Assembly (NCBI GenBank): GCA_022564195.1
Contig: JADFLW010000009.1
Location: 1-49,796, forward strand
From: Patescibacteria group bacterium
GTDB taxonomy: Bacteria > Patescibacteriota > Microgenomatia > UBA1400 > Chisholmbacteraceae
DNA: 49,796 nucleotides
Direction: 5' to 3'
Below the pieces are notes generated by a model, which worked only from the letters and a program-made list of their open reading frames with translations, did not search any database and was not told the origin of the DNA. A program made the translations under genes and the position numbers. The stretch's first letter is position 1, and every line of letters starts with the position of its first letter. Of the stretch, positions 7,346-14,202 are shown one piece after another.

Positions 7346-8770
7346 ATGGCAGAGGTTGCATTTGAACGGATCGATGTGAACACGTACCGGATTAAGCGAA
7401 CACCGCAGATGCGTGTGGATGCCCTCTTCTTTGCAAATACGAAGCTCCTCCCGCAGGTTACTCGCGATCGGTCGCTTGAGCAGCTACGGCAAACCGCGGA
7501 ACTTCCCCATCTCTTGTCTCCGGTACTGGGCATGCCGGACATGCATGAAGGGTACGGGATCCCGGTTGGTGGAGTCATGGCCAGCGAGAAGATTGTTTCT
7601 GCTGGCTGTGTGGGGATGGACATCAACTGCGGTGTCCGACTTTTGCGGACAGGGGTCGAGTACGATGAGCGGTTGTTTGATGAGCGGGGTCTCAAGGAGA
7701 TTGTTCGTCTTGTTGAAGAGACAATCCCGGTTGGCCTTGGCGGTGAATACAAGAGGGAACATCCCGAGCTTGTCTTGGAGCGGGTGATTGTTGATGGAGC
7801 GCAGCATCTCGTTGAACAGGGGTATGGCAGCAAAGACGATCTTGTCCACTGCGAAGAACAGGGACGGATTGCGGGAGCCGATCCGGATAAGCTCTCCGAC
7901 AGGTCGCGAAAGCGCGCTCGTAGGCAGGTTGGATCGCTCGGGAGTGGCAATCACTTTCTGGAGTTGCAGCGGATCACGGAGATCTATGATGAGCCGATCG
8001 CCAAGATCTTGGGACTTCATAAGGATCTTGTCTGCTTCATGATTCACTCGGGAAGCCGGGCTCTGGGACATCAAACTTGTCTCGATTATACCGGCACGTT
8101 TCAGCGCGCCAATCAACAACGTCAGCCGGAGTTGGTCCCGGTGCGGAATCTTGCTTCCGCCCTCGTCGATTCTCAAGTCGGAAAGGATTATCTGGCGGCG
8201 ATGTATGGGGCGATTAATTTTGCCTTTGCCAACCGGCAGATGATGACCCACCAATTCCGCAGGGCTTTTGGCGAATACATGAAAAAACGCGGTGCAAAAG
8301 CCCAAGTGGAAGTTGTCTATGACGTTGCCCACAACAGCGCCAAATGGGAAACCCATCGAGGATCGCGGGTATTGGTCCATCGCAAGGGCGCGACCCGGGC
8401 GTTGCCGCCGGAGCATCCGGACAATCCTCCAGCCTATCGGAAGGTAGGGCATCCGGCATTCGTCCCGGGGAGCATGGGGACACCCTCGTTTGTGGTAGTC
8501 GGCACGGAGAAAGCCGAAGAGACCTACTTTAGTGTGAATCACGGGGCTGGACGAGCGATGAGCCGGAGAGAGGCCAAGCGGACATTCAGCAAAGAGGATT
8601 TTGAGCGGCAGATGAAAGGCGTGGTGTTTAACATGCCGTATCGCGCGATTGCCGATGAGGCTCCGCTAGCCTACAAGGATATCAATGAGGTTATCGCCAC
8701 GCTTGAGGAGATTGGGATTGCCAAACGGGTAGCCAAGCTCGTTCCTTTGGCGGTGATTAAAGGGAATTGA
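7346..8770 (+). CDS. rtcB: RNA-splicing ligase RtcB
   Basis: GTP- and Mn-dependent ligase joining 2',3'-cyclic phosphate (3'-phosphate) and 5'-OH RNA ends. The 474-residue protein shows PDMHEGYGIPVGGVM near 64-78, the metal-binding GMDINCGVRLL at 90-100 (Asp92, Cys95), and GSLGSGNHFLEL. Further on are FMIHSGSRALGHQ, VVYDVAHNSAKWE, and VHRKGATRALPPEHP, which carries the histidine expected to be guanylylated. The C-terminus ends LAVIKGN, close to the usual end of the family. It stands alone, with no RtcA or archease nearby, so RNA repair is the likely role. A decayed copy of its 3' end lies near 10.74 kb. Confidence 0.95.
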   Translation: MAEVAFERIDVNTYRIKRTPQMRVDALFFANTKLLPQVTRDRSLEQLRQTAELPHLLSPVLGMPDMHEGYGIPVGGVMASEKIVSAGCVGMDINCGVRLLRTGVEYDERLFDERGLKEIVRLVEETIPVGLGGEYKREHPELVLERVIVDGAQHLVEQGYGSKDDLVHCEEQGRIAGADPDKLSDRSRKRARRQVGSLGSGNHFLELQRITEIYDEPIAKILGLHKDLVCFMIHSGSRALGHQTCLDYTGTFQRANQQRQPELVPVRNLASALVDSQVGKDYLAAMYGAINFAFANRQMMTHQFRRAFGEYMKKRGAKAQVEVVYDVAHNSAKWETHRGSRVLVHRKGATRALPPEHPDNPPAYRKVGHPAFVPGSMGTPSFVVVGTEKAEETYFSVNHGAGRAMSRREAKRTFSKEDFERQMKGVVFNMPYRAIADEAPLAYKDINEVIATLEEIGIAKRVAKLVPLAVIKGN

Positions 8771-8805
8771 GAATTGAGATATGAGAATTGAGAATTGAGA
8801 TTTGA
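8764..8805 (+). repeat. GAGAATTGAG direct-repeat tract, copy 1
   Basis: Tandem units of GAGAATT/GAGATTT overlap the rtcB stop codon and continue for about 40 bases. Closely similar tracts occur at 10760-10800 and 28861-28903. At the second site the tract is also preceded by an rtcB-like tail. Confidence 0.7.
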
Positions 8806-9072
8806 AACCTGCCCCTCGTAGCTTTAGCGAAGTGGGGTTTGCTCCGATTTAGATACTAGTAATTGCGGTTGGCTTGCTTCTTCAAAAATTCAACTTGGGA
8901 TTTGTTTGATTTTGATGATGCACCTTATCTTTCAGACGACAAAGCCGGAGTAATCTACCGGGTGACCCGCGCACCATCCCGATAGAATGCTGACGATCAT
9001 AGCTGTCGAGTAGCCAGATAGACCAAAATAATATTTTTGCAAGGGTTTATGGCTTGTACTACTCTTTAAATA
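8771..9072. other. 302-base gene-free interval after rtcB
   Basis: Holds the GAATTGAG tract, then a 26-base imperfect palindrome at 8812-8837 (CCCCTCG...CGAAGTGGGG) of the kind often scattered in CPR genomes. About 200 bases follow without a convincing gene. At its right end lie TTGCAA (9037-9042), a 17-base spacer and TACTCT (9060-9065), 7 bases before the next ATG: a probable leaderless promoter. Confidence 0.6.
8812..8837. repeat. Small palindromic element
   Basis: CCCCTCG and CGAAGTGGGG arms flank TAGCTTTAG. The sequence could form a hairpin but has no T-tract, so it is not a standard terminator. It resembles short intergenic palindromes that recur in CPR assemblies; only one copy was found here. 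Confidence 0.5.
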
Positions 9073-9528
9073 ATGATTGTTGTTTTTATATTTTTAATTT
9101 ACGTATTGCCGGTATATTGCGTAGTTTGGTTAATAACGAGAAGATTTTTTCGTGATAGAAAATGGTATGAAAAGCTTGTACTGGCTTTTGTGATTTACTT
9201 AATTTTAGGTTTTTTGGTCTTGAATACTTTATTCTTAATTGGTGTTGAAAGCATCCCCAGACAAACTTTCACAGATACTCTTGATCATTGGACAGTACTT
9301 GATTCTTATGTAGATCTTTTGTTTTGGCCATTTTTAGTTATTGGAGGGATAATTGGTGGGTTTAATAAAGACCTATGGATGGGTAATTTACGTTTTAATG
9401 TAGGGGAGCCTTTTGATATTAAAGAATTAGTCGCCCTAGACAACCAAAGGTTAGAAGATACGGCGATGATCAAGCTTGCTAATCTACTCCCCAAGGATAT
9501 GAGAGGCCATTATTTGTCTTACTCATAA
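9073..9528 (+). CDS. Integral membrane protein of unknown function
   Basis: 151 residues. Two or three membrane helices lie in the first half (MIVVFIFLIYVLPVYCVVWL, LVLAFVIYLILGFLVLNTLF) and one near FWPFLVIGGIIGG. A soluble C-terminus follows (FDIKELVALDNQRLEDTAM). No family recognised. The stop and the start of the following hydrolase overlap (TAATG), so they are translationally coupled. Codons and intergenic DNA here are visibly AT-richer than rtcB or the genes from 10.9 kb on, consistent with acquisition as a unit. A TTGCAA-17-TACTCT promoter ends 7 bases before the ATG. Confidence 0.75.
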   Translation: MIVVFIFLIYVLPVYCVVWLITRRFFRDRKWYEKLVLAFVIYLILGFLVLNTLFLIGVESIPRQTFTDTLDHWTVLDSYVDLLFWPFLVIGGIIGGFNKDLWMGNLRFNVGEPFDIKELVALDNQRLEDTAMIKLANLLPKDMRGHYLSYS

Positions 9529-10433
9529 TGATAGAATTTGATGAAAGACCCTCATTTAACTTGGAAACAAAGACTGTCATTATAAATGATAAAGAGGTGA
9601 GATATTTAGAGAGCCAAGGAATCCATTCAACACATAATCCATTAGTCATGATTCCTGGATGGCCGGTTTCGGCCCATTCTCTAAAGCCTTTGATGCAAGA
9701 GTTAGGGGAAGATGTTAAATGTTATGCGTTGAATCTTCCGGGTTTTGGAGGTTCGGAAACAGACTATGGAACTAATCACAGTTTTTCCTATTATGCTAAA
9801 TTTCTGGGTCAATTTCACGAGCGCATAGTCGGCTCTGAAAAGGTTAATTTACTTGGTTATTCAACCGGAGGAGTGCTCGGAATTGTGTATGATAATGAAT
9901 TTCAGAATGCTCTTGATAAATTAATTGTGTTTTCTTCTCCCTACAATGGCATAGAGTATTACCAACAAGCCAGCGAGAAAGGCATCAGATATTTTTCGCT
10001 TTTTGTTTTACTGAAGAGGTATCGGCCACTGACACGTCTTTTAAATAACAGATTAGTAATAGGCCGGATAGTAGAGACAGTGATTAATGACATATACTCG
10101 GGAGGGTATCCAGGGTTGTTCCATACAGGTGGGCGTTTTACTAAAGAGCTGATAGAAGAGAGTAGCAAATTTAATGTTAAAGCAGTCATTGATTTGGCTG
10201 CAGATTTATCTGGTCATGATTTCTCCGATAAGGCTAAAAGAGTAAGAGCACCAACTTTGGTAATTGCTGCAGAGAACGACGAAGTAGTGACTCCGGACAT
10301 GGTAAGACCGCTGTCTGAACTGATACCGGGGAGTCAATATGTATTAATCCTAGGTGCTGATCATTCTGTAGGACTCGCAGAGCCCGATAAAATGGCTCGT
10401 TTAATCGTTGAATTCTTGCGCGGGCAGGAGTAA
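9528..10433 (+). CDS. Alpha/beta-hydrolase fold protein
   Basis: 301 residues with a full alpha/beta-hydrolase pattern: the HNPLVMIPGWPVSAHSLKPL oxyanion segment and the nucleophile elbow LLGYSTGGVLG. An acid is at LVIAAENDEVVTPDMV and a catalytic histidine at LGADHSVGLAEPDKM. It has no signal peptide, so it is cytoplasmic. The substrate cannot be told from sequence; relatives include esterases, lipases, haloalkane dehalogenases and C-C hydrolases. Coupled to the upstream membrane protein by a TAATG overlap. AT-rich codon use matches its upstream neighbour and differs from rtcB. Confidence 0.85.
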   Translation: MIEFDERPSFNLETKTVIINDKEVRYLESQGIHSTHNPLVMIPGWPVSAHSLKPLMQELGEDVKCYALNLPGFGGSETDYGTNHSFSYYAKFLGQFHERIVGSEKVNLLGYSTGGVLGIVYDNEFQNALDKLIVFSSPYNGIEYYQQASEKGIRYFSLFVLLKRYRPLTRLLNNRLVIGRIVETVINDIYSGGYPGLFHTGGRFTKELIEESSKFNVKAVIDLAADLSGHDFSDKAKRVRAPTLVIAAENDEVVTPDMVRPLSELIPGSQYVLILGADHSVGLAEPDKMARLIVEFLRGQE

Positions 10434-10462
10434 AACCAGAAGCTAAACATCTCCACTTTCTG

Positions 10463-10468
10463 TATAAT
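10463..10468 (+). promoter_or_regulatory. -10 element of the 49-residue small ORF
   Basis: TATAAT lies 8 bases before the ATG at 10477, the same spacing as at rtcB. No good -35 is visible. It implies a leaderless transcript. Confidence 0.45.
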
Positions 10469-10476
10469 TTCCCTAC

Positions 10477-10626
10477 ATGGCAAAAGACCCAGTTGCTTTT
10501 AAAAATTTAAACAAAGAGCAGCTAGCAGCAGGTAAAGCTCAGTGGGAGAAAGTGTGGCCACCAGAGGTTGTGGAGTCAGCAGCAGCAGCACTGATAGCTG
10601 AGGTTGGGGCTGGAAATATTGAATGA
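10477..10626 (+). CDS. Small protein of 49 residues, unknown function
   Basis: ATG to TGA, beginning MAKDPVAFKNLNKEQLAAGK and ending IAEVGAGNIE. It is mostly helical in character, with two Trp (QWEKVW) and an Ala-rich stretch (ESAAAALIAEVG). It has no membrane segment. A consensus TATAAT sits at leaderless distance upstream, which is the main argument that it is a gene and not chance. It lies 43 bases after the hydrolase and shares the inserted block with it. No family recognised. Confidence 0.45.
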   Translation: MAKDPVAFKNLNKEQLAAGKAQWEKVWPPEVVESAAAALIAEVGAGNIE

Positions 10627-10729
10627 TCGAGGCTTGAAAATTTCACTTTAGGGGATTTTGTGGGGAAGGGTTTCTACTTTTAGCTCTCCTGAGTCGGTGA
10701 CCTCAAATTTCTAACACTCCAGATGGACA

Positions 10730-10762
10730 TTAGAACTTCTGGCAGTGATTAAGGGGGGCTGA
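10730..10762 (+). pseudogene. Decayed rtcB 3' end
   Basis: In frame this reads LELLAVIKGG then stop, against PLAVIKGN then stop at the end of the intact rtcB at 8770. At the DNA level 17 of 21 bases around GGCAGTGATTAAG match. Both copies run directly into the same GAGAATTGAG tract. Only about ten codons survive; the rest of the copy is gone or unrecognisable. Confidence 0.5.
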
Positions 10763-10800
10763 GTTGAGAGTTGAGAATTGAGATTTGAGAATTGAGAATG
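10760..10800 (+). repeat. GAGAATTGAG direct-repeat tract, copy 2
   Basis: About 40 bases of GAGTTGAGAGTTGAGAATTG-type units, directly after the rtcB tail remnant, mirroring the arrangement at the end of the intact rtcB. Confidence 0.7.
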
Positions 10801-10853
10801 GGGCTTAGGGCTTCAGGGGTTGCAAAAACTCTTTCTTTCTTGTAGAATCCTAT

Positions 10854-10880
10854 AATCTAACTTTTTGGGTTAGATTTTTT
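10854..10880 (+). terminator. Intrinsic terminator upstream of a GT2 gene
   Basis: AATCTAAC and GTTAGATT form a perfect 8-bp stem around TTTTTGG and are followed by a run of T. It starts inside a TATAAT (10851-10856), so either it ends transcription from the small-ORF side or it acts as an attenuator for the gene at 10900. A weaker TTTAAT (10883-10888) lies 11 bases before that gene's ATG. Confidence 0.65.
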
Positions 10881-10899
10881 ACTTTAATCTCTATCGTCA

Positions 10900-11613
10900 A
10901 TGAACAAACTCGACATCATCGTACCGGTAAAAAACGAAGCGCACACCGTCTCTGCATTGGTGCATCGAATCGCTTCCTCCATGAGGAAGGCAGACATCGC
11001 GTATTCAATTATCTTCGTTGACGACCGGTCAACGGACGACACCTCCTCGGTGATTTCCATACTGGCTCACTACCATCCTATAAAGTTACATCATAAGATA
11101 GGGAAACCCGGAAAAGCGTTTTGCATCTTGGAAGGAGCGGAGATCGCAACGGCAGAGCATGTTGTGATGATCGATGCCGACCTCCAGTACCCTCCGGAAA
11201 TTATTCCTGAGATGTACAAACAGGCCTCACAACATGGCGTTGTGGTTGCAAACAGGCGAGTCTACAAAAGCACTCTGCTGCGCCGATTTGCCTCGCGAGC
11301 GAACGCACTTGTGTTCGGAAGACTCCTGTTTGGCCTCGACTGTGACATCCAGTCTGGCCTGAAGCTGTTTCGAAAAGAGATTATTGAACACGTCGATCCC
11401 TCCATGGTTGGCCCCTGGAGTTTGGATATTCCGCTTCTCTATGCGGCTAAGTCGCTCGGTTACAACATTGGGTCAGTCGATATCAGTTTCGAACGGCGCG
11501 AGAACGGCCAGTCACACATTAGTTTTTTGAGCGTCGCCTTTGAGATTGCTTTGGGAGCGATGAAGCTTCGGTTGCGCAGAAATCACGCCTCCCCAACGTT
11601 CTCACACCTCTAA
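10900..11613 (+). CDS. GT2 glycosyltransferase, dolichyl-phosphate mannose synthase-like
   Basis: 237 residues of a GT-A fold: IIVPVKNEAHTV at the N-terminus, FVDDRSTDDTSS near residue 40 and MIDADLQYPPE near 90 (the DxD metal site). It has no membrane helices. Enzymes of this DPM1-like group put a sugar on polyprenyl phosphate, making donors for GT-C transferases such as those nearby. It is clearly related along its whole length to the first 225 residues of the 1,545-residue protein (both have GLKxFxKE and a Trp-Ser-hDh motif). Its stop overlaps the convergent sortase stop by a few bases. Confidence 0.88.
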   Translation: MNKLDIIVPVKNEAHTVSALVHRIASSMRKADIAYSIIFVDDRSTDDTSSVISILAHYHPIKLHHKIGKPGKAFCILEGAEIATAEHVVMIDADLQYPPEIIPEMYKQASQHGVVVANRRVYKSTLLRRFASRANALVFGRLLFGLDCDIQSGLKLFRKEIIEHVDPSMVGPWSLDIPLLYAAKSLGYNIGSVDISFERRENGQSHISFLSVAFEIALGAMKLRLRRNHASPTFSHL

Positions 11614-11619
11614 GGTGTG
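11601..11619. repeat. Palindrome of the AGGTGTGA family, short copy
   Basis: TCACACCT and AGGTGTGA arms flank CTA at the convergent gene junction. It has the same inner sequence as the longer repeats at 12830-12870 and 14144-14184. It could act as a stem-loop in both transcripts but lacks a T-tract. Confidence 0.55.
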
Positions 11620-12155
11620 AGGAGGGTGGCGGTTACCACAAATCTTTTCCTATCCAGAAAGCCGGTGCAGGTATAGAGCGTTACTCTCCTGTCGTCAGAG
11701 GGCGCTAAAATGTGAGTTTGATCCGGCGTGACGACCTGTGTGTATTCGATCATGAATCTCCTTGGCTCCCCATCTGAGAAAAGCACCTCAATCTCTTGGC
11801 CCGGTTTGGCCTTCGTGAGGTTTCCGAGAAGATTTGTCCAGTTGTGGCCATAGAGGATGCTATTTCCTCTCTCACCCGGCACTGGAGAAGAGCGAAGGTA
11901 AGACACGCCTTTGGATGTAGCCTCCCATTTCCCATCTTCAAGTGTGGCCGGATATATTGGAAGCTTGATATTAAGCTCTTCAATCACCACTGCGACTGGC
12001 TCAGACCCGCTTGGGTTGTGCGCCGATACGGCTGGAGCATTTGCGATGTTGAAACTCAGCCGGCTCGGAGTATTCCGCTGCCATATGAGGTAGCCGGATC
12101 CTATCAAACACACTATTCCAAAGGAAATCAGCAGGGTTGAAAGGCGGGAGGACAT
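11610..12155 (-). CDS. Sortase (transpeptidase), class E/D-like
   Basis: 181 residues: an N-terminal membrane anchor (LSTLLISFGIVCLIGSGYLIW), then a sortase barrel. The catalytic histidine is in ILYGHNW (His104), the cysteine in LYTCTGF (Cys163), and an arginine in DRKRFVV (Arg171, or Arg169). It would cut a sorting signal between Thr and Gly and attach the protein to the cell surface. The gene directly upstream encodes a protein ending in LASTG, membrane helix and Arg-rich tail. Class E sortases are known to prefer LAxTG, so this is probably a dedicated pair. Only 7 bases separate the two genes. Confidence 0.9.
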   Translation of the reverse strand: MSSRLSTLLISFGIVCLIGSGYLIWQRNTPSRLSFNIANAPAVSAHNPSGSEPVAVVIEELNIKLPIYPATLEDGKWEATSKGVSYLRSSPVPGERGNSILYGHNWTNLLGNLTKAKPGQEIEVLFSDGEPRRFMIEYTQVVTPDQTHILAPSDDRRVTLYTCTGFLDRKRFVVTATLLTP

Positions 12156-12162
12156 CGGGAAG

Positions 12163-12732
12163 TTATTCTCTTCTTCTCTTGCGTGCTAGTATGCCCAAAA
12201 ACAGCGATCCTGCTCCTACTGAAGCCAAGCCATAGATGAGGGAAATATTTCCGGTGCTTGCCAATCCCAGCACGGAGTCTGTAATGCTTGCGGCACTTGC
12301 GAGAATCTGTCCACTATCTGAAGAACCACCGTTGCAGGCGTAGGGATTGTTGTTTGCCATGTAGGGCTCGTCATCCAGTCCCCAGAGGGCACCACTTGGA
12401 ATAAAAGACCACCCCTGGTTTTTGAGTACTTGGATGTCTTCTTCAATCAAGGAACTTACTTTCCACCAATTCGTCTGAATGCCTTCTCCGTCTTGGGAGC
12501 AAAAACACTGGAGCCAGGTCGTGTCGCTTAGCTGGTACACACTATCGCTTCCCTTGTACTCGGCTGTGTTTCCGGCTATTCCATGGACCCCATCTTCATA
12601 GGAGACTTTCAGTGTGCCTTGGGGATTTGCACATGCCGGGAAGTCCGGTGGGGTTACTGCCTGTACGACAGGCGTCCTGTAGAACAAGCTTAGAGCCAGA
12701 ATCGTGCTTAGGAGCAATGCAGGTTGTTTCAT
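12163..12732 (-). CDS. LASTG-anchored secreted protein (sortase substrate)
   Basis: 189 residues. An N-terminal signal peptide (ALLLSTILALSLFYRTPVVQA) is followed by a Cys-containing globular region (DFPACANPQGTLK, TTWLQCFCSQDGEG, NNPYACNGG). The C-terminal sorting signal is LASTG at 157-161, then a hydrophobic helix and ARKRRRE. It is the likely substrate of the sortase encoded 7 bases downstream. The globular part has no family I recognise. Its five cysteines could form disulfides outside the cell. Transcribed from a near-consensus promoter at 12779-12807; the ATG has no evident ribosome binding site. Confidence 0.85.
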   Translation of the reverse strand: MKQPALLLSTILALSLFYRTPVVQAVTPPDFPACANPQGTLKVSYEDGVHGIAGNTAEYKGSDSVYQLSDTTWLQCFCSQDGEGIQTNWWKVSSLIEEDIQVLKNQGWSFIPSGALWGLDDEPYMANNNPYACNGGSSDSGQILASAASITDSVLGLASTGNISLIYGLASVGAGSLFLGILARKRRRE

Positions 12733-12778
12733 CGCAGTCTATTGCGGGTCAGGACGTCATATAGTAATAGTATATGGG

Positions 12779-12807
12779 ATTATATCATCCATACTATAGG
12801 ATTGCAA
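12779..12807 (-). promoter_or_regulatory. Promoter of the LASTG protein-sortase operon
   Basis: On the minus strand TTGCAA (12802-12807), exactly 17 bases, TATAAT (12779-12784). An imperfect inverted repeat, ATAGTATGG and CCATATACTAT, straddles the -10 and could be an operator. Confidence 0.75.
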
Positions 12808-12829
12808 ACGTCATCAAGGTTTGGGGAAA

Positions 12830-12870
12830 TTTACCTACGGTGTGGTTTGGTGTGCACCTTAGAGGTGTGA
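12830..12870. repeat. 41-base GGTGTGG...AGGTGTGA repeat, copy 1
   Basis: Matches the repeat at 14144-14184 at about 34 of 41 positions, in the same orientation. The two copies bracket the glycosidase gene, about 1.3 kb apart. Confidence 0.7.
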
Positions 12871-12876
12871 TTTTGA

Positions 12877-14202
12877 CTAAAGTGTGAAAGAGAAGCGGGG
12901 GTAGAGGTTGTAGATGAATTTAGCAATCTTGAACCAGAGGCTCTCGTGTGTTTTCACAAGTACCACGGTCATGCTCTTCTCCTCAGGACTTATAGTCACC
13001 TGTTGGTCTTTGTAGCCTTGAGCGAGCACGGCTGCCGTCGTTGAGCTTGGCACTACAGGGAGTTCAAACTTTCCGAGAACATCCGTGGACACCACTTTTG
13101 TGTTGGAGAGTATGATAGCGTTTGTTATAGGTTTCCCTATTTCGTTGACCAGTGTGCCCTTCAGCACTGTAGGAGTGAAATATTTTGCAATCTCAGCCGC
13201 GGCCAGGCGCGGTTTTCCGGCGCTGTCCCAAAGCTGGGTTGAACCACCGACATTCACCCAATAATTCACTCCAACGAGTTCCGGTGTTAGCGAAAGCTTC
13301 CCCAATGCCTCAGCTAGCCATTCGGCCTGCTCGGCCTCCGATAAATTGCCGTGAATATCCGGTATCGGCACTCCGAACTCTCCTAAGATGACTTTGCCGC
13401 CACTCCGGCTCGCGATTTCTTTGACATCATCGGCGAGCTGATCAGGGCTTGGTACGTAGTGGTCGATGACCACGACTCCCCCTAAGGCGGCGGTGGTTTC
13501 TCTATCCATCACCAGCCGAGCCACGTCGCCATTCATCGAGTAGTAATTGGTTGCCACGTCTTTGCCGATCTGCTCAAACGCCTCTTTAGTTGCTTGGGAT
13601 TCGTCTCTCAAAAAGCTCCTGTGTCCTATGACATCGCGGTTTCGCCGGGGATCCCCGGGGCCGCCATTTTCACACTCGGGACAAGGAGTGAAGATATCCC
13701 CGTCTTCAAACAGATCCCTGTTTGCCAGGATGAACTGACGGGTTTTTTCGATGTGCTGTTCTCTGCTGATTCGTGGATATTCAAACCATTCTTGCCAACC
13801 AGCCCAGTTGCCCCGGAACCAGACGTTTAATCCATATTTTCGCGCCGCTTTGACCCAGCGGGTCAGAAAGGGAAAAAACTCTTCGTCGTAGGGAGTGCCG
13901 ATCGCGACATGTGTGGCTCCTGCATTGGCGATGTTTTTGACTTGCGTATTTATAGTTTGACCAAATGAAGCATCTCTCAGCTTCTCCCGAGCAACGTCCC
14001 GGGAGTACTTCATGGTATCGATGGACTGGATTTCCCACCATGCCACCCGCTCTTGTTTTGCACTGATCTTGGGATACGAGAGCAATCCGACAAGCACGAT
14101 TCCCACGAATGCCGCTGAAATCATCGTCCGCTTTGACCCGATCTTTACCCAAGGTGTGGTCTGGTGTGCATCTCTAAGGTGTGAGAGACTATAGAACTTC
14201 AT
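12877..14202 (-). CDS. Membrane-anchored glycoside hydrolase-like protein with C-terminal CarboxypepD_reg-like domain
   Basis: 441 residues. One membrane helix (MISAAFVGIVLVGLLSYP, about 27-44) anchors an extracellular TIM-barrel-like domain. The barrel includes RKYGLNVWFRGNWAGWQEWF, VILGEFGVPIP (a GEFG motif as in GH5/GH26-type nucleophile strands) and VGVNYWVNVGGSTQLWD. A beta-sandwich follows (LKGTLVNEIGKPITNAII, GKFELPVVPSS), like carboxypeptidase-regulatory repeats. The exact GH family is unsure. The start overlaps the upstream stop by ATGA. Residues about 7-20 are encoded by a small genomic repeat also present just past this gene's 3' end; ATG at 14124 is an alternative start that would avoid it. 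Confidence 0.72.
   Translation of the reverse strand: MKFYSLSHLRDAHQTTPWVKIGSKRTMISAAFVGIVLVGLLSYPKISAKQERVAWWEIQSIDTMKYSRDVAREKLRDASFGQTINTQVKNIANAGATHVAIGTPYDEEFFPFLTRWVKAARKYGLNVWFRGNWAGWQEWFEYPRISREQHIEKTRQFILANRDLFEDGDIFTPCPECENGGPGDPRRNRDVIGHRSFLRDESQATKEAFEQIGKDVATNYYSMNGDVARLVMDRETTAALGGVVVIDHYVPSPDQLADDVKEIASRSGGKVILGEFGVPIPDIHGNLSEAEQAEWLAEALGKLSLTPELVGVNYWVNVGGSTQLWDSAGKPRLAAAEIAKYFTPTVLKGTLVNEIGKPITNAIILSNTKVVSTDVLGKFELPVVPSSTTAAVLAQGYKDQQVTISPEEKSMTVVLVKTHESLWFKIAKFIYNLYPRFSFTL
14144..14184. repeat. 41-base GGTGTGG...AGGTGTGA repeat, copy 2 (inside a reading frame)
   Basis: Same-strand copy of 12830-12870. It lies within the 5' end of the glycosidase gene and is translated in frame if the ATGA-overlap start is used. 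Confidence 0.7.

Noticed and set aside
7273-7950. 225-codon minus-strand frame opposite the rtcB 5' half
   Set aside because: Ser/Arg/Pro-rich low-complexity translation without motifs, overlapping the rtcB and sppA promoters.
7484-8542. 352-codon minus-strand open frame opposite rtcB
   Set aside because: rtcB on the plus strand has every family motif; the antisense frame has no recognisable domain and reflects codon bias.
8771-9072. tRNA or short gene in the interval after rtcB
   Set aside because: No cloverleaf or T-loop consensus, and only very short frames.
8764-10800. Complete transposon or insertion sequence
   Set aside because: No transposase or integrase gene and no clear terminal inverted repeats; only the duplicated rtcB tail and heptad tracts flank the block.
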